Positions 59,257 to 64,000 of a DNA stretch of 64,000 nucleotides are shown here, in pieces. Location of the stretch: positions 2,565,964 to 2,629,963 of the forward strand of contig NC_018394.1 in NCBI RefSeq assembly GCF_000208865.1, given 5' to 3'. The notes beneath the pieces are model-generated. The model was not told the DNA's origin and searched no databases. It worked only from the letters and a program-made list of their open reading frames with translations. Each line of letters starts with the position of its first letter. Position 1 is the stretch's first letter. This stretch comes from Neospora caninum Liverpool (lineage: Eukaryota; Apicomplexa; Conoidasida; Eucoccidiorida; Sarcocystidae). Made by a program: the position numbers and the translations under genes.

Positions 59257-60262
59257 TTACGGGTCTTCGGCGTCGGTTTTTTTCAGCTCGAAGTTAACGG
59301 GTTGCCAGGCATCACGTTCTTCTGGGATGCGCCAGCCGTTCTGCGCATCATGTGGTTCCTCATAGATGGCCTCCTTAGAAGAGGGCTGTGGCCCGGGTGC
59401 GCTTTCCGACGTTCCTTCATAACCGTGTATGGGTACGCTTCTTGTAGTACCACTTTCTGTCAATGAAGCCGAATGACGCTGCGAACTTGAGGACGACTCT
59501 GAAGAGCCTTCGAAGGAAACGGTCGTTCCCTTCGCTTCCTCCGGTCGATGAGCCAATATTGGTGCCCCAGCTGTCGCTGGATATCTGCCCGTGGCGGGAG
59601 CAACGGGGGGCTGGCCGGGTAAAGCGATTCGATGAGGTGGAGGAGCGATTGACTGGTAGTCACCGCTGCCTCGCAACTCGGAGAGGACGGCCTCCGCTGC
59701 ACGACCAAGCTCCGAACTTGATCTATCCATTATGTTTTCCCACTGCCGTAGCTGATAGGCCGGAAAAATAAGCGTTGAACCGACGGTCGATCCAATGAAG
59801 AAAGCCATCAGCTGAGTTCCCTGCACGGACGTCAGTGCAGGGAGGAACGAATGTGGTAGATTCCTGGTGTAATCCGCCCGGCCAGTAAGATGTACAAGCC
59901 TTCCGTGTGTACGCATTCACGTGACGAACATCATGTCGCTAGTGATCACGTGAGGACAACGAGGAGACCATACGAATTGGCAGAACCTTCAACTGATTCT
60001 AGAACGCATGCATCGAGCGCTCGCCACCGTTCCTCACCAAGTGTTTTGTTCGCCGAGCAGCCACGCTGGCTAAAAGGCCCAGCAGGCCACCACTTCCGAC
60101 CGTCTTCAGCCAGCAGCTAGCGAACTCATTTATCTCATATGAAGTGGGTTCATATCTAGTCGCGCGGATCCAAGTTTGCATTCTAGAGCTGAGTTCTGCG
60201 CACTCCCGCCGCGTCAGGCGTCCTTGAGTCCTACTAGAAACCGGTTGACGTTCCTCCGCCAT
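59257..60262 (-). CDS. Small protein with glycine-rich membrane hairpin, two exons
   Basis: Exon 1 is 60262-60038 and exon 2 is 59820-59257, phase 0 (CACTTG|GTGAGG ... CGTGCAG|GGAACT), giving 262 residues. Residues 1-47 are hydrophilic and basic (MAEERQPVSSRTQGRLTRRE). Two short hydrophobic, Gly/Ala-rich segments follow, about 48-68 (WLKTVGSGGLLGLLASVAA) and 76-96 (QLMAFFIGSTVGSTLIF), joined by a basic turn RRTKHL that is split by the intron. The C-terminal 160 residues are Ser/Pro/Glu-rich and probably disordered, ending KKTDAEDP. The hairpin with small-residue faces recalls small inner-membrane-shaping proteins such as MICOS subunits; this is a resemblance only. I recognise no family. Confidence 0.7.
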
Positions 60263-62007
60263 GATATCTGAATTACACACCAGCGAGCAACCTGTCAGAA
60301 CATAGAATATCATTTATTCTCAGGAACTTGTTTTTTCACGTTTGCTGCCAATGGAAGTCGTCCAACGATTCATAACAGGCGAGCACGAGAACAGCCCCCT
60401 TCTTGCAGGCCTCGATTCTAGAAGTGTTGAAAAGTGTGTTGCAAGTACCCCTACCTCAGTGTGTTGATGGCCGGTGTTTGGCGAAGAGGAAGGCCGATTT
60501 ATGGAAAAACTGGTCTCAGAGATATCCACATCTGCACACATACACATATGTGTATGTACACCTCCTCGATGTCCAGCGGCATGAAAAGCAGGCAGTCAGA
60601 GATGTGCACAAGAGGAAAAGAGCTTGATGCGAAGCGGGGGGACAACGCCGGAATGCCAAAGAATATTCCGGGGTGGCCCGAGGTCGGGGAGCCGTGCACT
60701 GCTGACTCAGTTGCGAGGAATGCTAATTGTTTTTTTCGAAAGAATGGAAGGCAAGAGTAGCCGCCATAGTGGCCTGCACCCAGCACTAACAACTCTGAGG
60801 CAACTTGTCAGAAAGAGGGGTACTGAAAGTGTTCCTTGAGGCACAGGGAGCTCCAGATAATGGCGCCTCGTTGTTGCATGCAATGCTTTTTCTAAGCCAT
60901 GTGTGGAAACAGTTGATCGTTTTGTCTCCACGCGCGTGCATGCAAGAGCTCTGGATCTCCAGACGAGAATCCTAGACAAGGAACCTACGGGTGTGTATGT
61001 GGAGGCGCGCTCTCCGGCGAGGAATCTTTCTTTTCTGTGAAGTAGTCTTCACGTACCCTCGACGTAACACGAGAGAGAGAGGGCCGGAGTGAACACCATT
61101 TGTCATTCAAAGTGCCGCACCCTGCAGCGAACAGAGACTCAAATCCCGTGCATGCTGCACATGATTTGCGGGGCCTGGAGTCACCGTGTCATTGCAGAGT
61201 ACGATTCCCTGACCTACACTTAAAGAAGACTCTCCAGTCCGTCTTCGTTTACCACCAGTGCCGCCTAGTTTCTGCCGGAGCAAAGATGTGAGCATCATAG
61301 GGGATCGCGTTCTGTGAATCGAACCCATCGGCTGCCTTTCGTCGCGCAAGCGGACCCCGGCGCGTAAAAATGCTCGTCCTGGGGAATCAGTCAGTCCATC
61401 AATGTGCTTCTCGCTGCAAACCTGCTCTCCACTCTAGCAACGTCAGCTGGTTTCCGGAGAAGACACCTCACGGGGTGTCTAGTAAGGGCCGGTAGAGGGG
61501 GCCTGTGCAGTCGACGAACATGCCATCCCTTTCAGCGGTTTGCATGCGGAAAAATTGGCTGTTTCGCTCATTTTCGACTCGTGTTCCCTCAGTCTATGTG
61601 TGCGGAGGGAATTGCCAATATGTTGTGAATTTTTTCTTGACGGGGCACTGCCGTGCTCAATCATTCCGGTCATCGACTTATCCCTTATCCCTAGAGAATT
61701 CATCTTTACTAGGCGGCGCCCCTCACCGAGTATGTCTCTTCTCCACACCCCTTGCTTGCGCGAAACGCCTCTCTAGCGCTTTTTAGTCCATTTTGTTGTT
61801 GGCATTCTGGAGTCCTGCGTCGCTTGGTTCCGCTCCCGCGCCTCCCCCCAAGGCGATGCAGGCCGCGTGAGCACACTCAGGCCTCTTTCTTAATTAGAGG
61901 CCGCTTCGTCTGGTCATCTGCAACGCCGCCTCCTGTTAGGTTCCTGTCAGACGAGCCTGTGGTGCTTAGAACCGAACACCCCTACCATCCGTCTTAGCCT
62001 CCGCAGA
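60263..62007. promoter_or_regulatory. Divergent gap between the hairpin-protein gene and the last gene
   Basis: The genes on either side are transcribed outward. I see only short frames without splice support, and an early exon of the right-hand gene could be hidden here. Confidence 0.4.
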
Positions 62008-64000
62008 ATGATTCCAGCTGCTGGCGAATGCGAGCATCTCCTTTTGCCTGGGGTCCGGGGGATTGCGCGTTTTATTCGTCGCGATGTCTCTGCTCGGTCC
62101 AGGCAGGTGTCGAGACGGCCACAGCGGCGCCCGGAGCCCACGAGTCAAGGGCGCAGCGCCATGTGTCAATCAATGCCCGTTCCTGGCATCTGCACGAACA
62201 GAAAGACGCCTCTGGAAATCCAGGAACCGGGGCGGATACGGCCAGCAGCGATAGATCGTCCGTTTTCTCGAGCGGGCCGGCTGCACCAGGTGACTGGCGG
62301 CCGAAGTGGAAACCCGTCGGCCGCCTCTGCTGCCCAGCCCTCGCACAGGGGATCTCCAGAGAGTTTTTGGTCTCCCCTGAGAGCGAACCTCTCGCTGAGA
62401 AGAACGTGTCACCCTGTCTCCAGTCCTGTGCCGAGCTCTTCACTCGTCGAGATACTTTGCCGGCTCCCGTCCTCCAGTGTGACGGGTCATCCAACGCCAG
62501 CGCTCCGCCTGCAAGTGCCTTCGCAGGGGTCCGTGGGGTGTACCCGACGGAACCGGGCTTTTTCGTCCATGGCGCCAAGCCTGACCGTTGCCCACGACCA
62601 CGCAAGCGCGCAGGAATTTGAAAGTCGCGCATGCGGTTACAGCGTCTCGCAGTTCGTCCGCGCGTGTGCTGAAGTTCTAGATGAAGCGCAGTTGTGCCGC
62701 GTTGCCATCCGGCTCGTCGAGTACAAAAACCTGAAACGGCAGAAACCCTCCAGCAGGGACGCGGCCATCCGGGCCATCAAAAAACTTATTCCAGGTAGAT
62801 AGCACGCCGCCAGGTTGCCTTGCTGATGTTTTCCGTCCCGGCACCTTTCGTTCACGTGATGCGATCGAGGCCTGTGGAGTGCGTTCTCTTGCCTCGCGGG
62901 GTCTGGCGAGTTGAAGCTGTTTGATCGGGTCGTTGCCGCCTGCAGCATCGGGGCTTCCTGGGTGTTGCGACGCGATGTGCATTGTGAATGCAGGGGAACA
63001 TCAAGACCTAATAGTCGGTCACTTGAATCGCTGTATAGACGCCATCAACCCTGACCAGTTCCACCGTCTGGCGAAGCTGGCACGTTCGCGGCATTACCCC
63101 GTAAGCAAACACAAAAACAAAACACTGGCGCTCACGCGTGAGCGTCGCGGACACGTGCGTTAGATGTAAGACGGGCTGTCCGGACGCTGCTCGTTATCAA
63201 CGTCACTGCCCCGTTTAGTATTCCTGAGTCGTTGCCTTGGGTGATACGCGTAGACTTCTCTCGCTTGCCGCACATTACGCCCGCGGCCACACACGCCGGA
63301 TCGTCACCCCGGGGGAAGGCTGCGCTGGAGCAATCTATGAACTGTCGCGACAACCCCTAGACCTTTTCGGACGCGCCGTCGCTTCGCTTGTGCAGTACTG
63401 CAGTTCTCATGGTTCAGGAAGGAATATGCTGTGTCATATTTGTTGGCGCCTGTGTCTCTTCTCCAGGCTGACGATTTCCACGAGAACGTCCCTCAGTCTC
63501 GGCTCTCTGACTACACGTCCGCCGCGCGGTTCTTAACGAGAGCTTCCTATCACGAGGCGCAGAAATCCAAGCACGCCGACAGCGTTCGTCAAAAGGCCGA
63601 CGCATACGAGGCCTTATGCGATGTGGGAGATATCGGCGTGGCTGCGACGGCGGATGGTCTCGTTCGTCAAGTCGCCCGCAGGCCGCCGTCACCAACGCGC
63701 ATGCAGGACGTAAGTGGTCGCCATTCCAATTCGAGGCCGTTGACATGTTTCTTCGAGTACCTGTGCAGTTCCTTCGTCTAGTCGGGACTGCTTTGAACGC
63801 GGTGGGGTCCATGTGACCGCTGATGCAACGGTTCAATGTACGCGCGTCTTGGAATTATCAGCAGGTCGGGCGGAAGCGCTGCTTCCCGCAGTGGTGTGGC
63901 AACAAGCTTCGCATTAGCAAGGCGGCCTTCGACCGCCACCGCCCACGCCACCGACTGACTTGTGTCGTGTGTCGCATCTCAGAAACGAGTAGGGGAGTTT
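62008..64000 (+). CDS. Unrecognised gene cut by the right edge, at least three exons
   Basis: Exons 62008-62794, 62946-63100 and 63467-63709 join in phase (CCAG|GTAGAT ... CTGCAG|CA; CCC|GTAAGC ... CTCCAG|GCT) and end in a good donor (GAC|GTAAGT). A further exon is probable: frames open to the window end follow acceptors at 63889 or 63990. The N-terminal 185 residues are Arg/Ser/Pro-rich, like a long presequence or disordered leader. An internal ATG at 62569 (MAPSLTVAHDHA) is an alternative start. The following part is helical: SQFVRACAEVLDEAQLCRVA, then AIRAIKKLIPG, HLNRCIDAINPDQFHRLAKL and a basic stretch around KSKHADSVRQKADAYEAL. I recognise no domain and give no function. Confidence 0.6.

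Noticed and set aside
1..64000. tRNA, rRNA, CRISPR arrays or integrated mobile elements
   Set aside because: I saw no cloverleaf, rRNA-like stretch, spacer array, transposase, reverse transcriptase or long terminal repeat by eye. A covariance-model and repeat-library scan would be decisive.

Overview
The window is nuclear DNA of a coccidian apicomplexan, most probably from the Toxoplasma/Neospora/Hammondia/Besnoitia group. Supporting signs are genes with many short-to-medium introns and GT/AG borders, mixed base composition with (TA)n microsatellites, long low-complexity protein inserts, and a TRAP-like microneme adhesin with a rhomboid-type transmembrane site. Species cannot be fixed from sequence reading alone. 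All exon borders below were worked out by hand from reading frame, phase and splice signals; none was checked against transcripts or a database.

Layout, left to right. 1-447 is a possible end of an exon from a gene cut by the left edge. 2951-6006 (+) is a five-exon EF-hand protein with a mitochondrial-like leader. 8868-10015 (+) is a two-exon four-span membrane protein. 11516-14782 (-) is orotidine 5'-phosphate decarboxylase in six exons. 16427-25324 (-) is a large, many-exon armadillo/HEAT-like gene; its 3' half is well resolved and its 5' half is not. 26206-31193 (+) is a secreted type I membrane adhesin with three von Willebrand A domains, a 192-bp repeat array, a rhomboid-type transmembrane segment and an acidic tail. 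33160-34954 (-) is orotate phosphoribosyltransferase in three exons. 36977-39088 (+) is an acidic/basic nuclear-type protein with one C2H2 zinc finger. 40577-43563 (-) is an unrecognised protein with several hydrophobic segments. 44090-52907 (-) is the Nup98-Nup96 nucleoporin precursor with GLFG repeats and the autopeptidase domain. 54379-55861 (+) is a four-exon conserved-looking protein of unknown function. 56500-57008 (+) is a small secreted protein. 59257-60262 (-) is a small protein with a glycine-rich membrane hairpin. 62008 to the right edge (+) is an unrecognised gene cut by the window.

Functional links. OPRT and OMPDC catalyse the last two steps of de novo UMP synthesis. They lie on the same strand about 18 kb apart, as separate genes rather than a UMP-synthase fusion, with the armadillo gene and the vWA adhesin between them. 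The other genes show no obvious shared pathway. The most unusual items are the vWA adhesin (three A domains with no recognised thrombospondin or EGF module, a degenerate first metal site, and a tail without tryptophan) and the armadillo gene, which carries a long exon of degenerate modules built around a W-V-x-x-E core.
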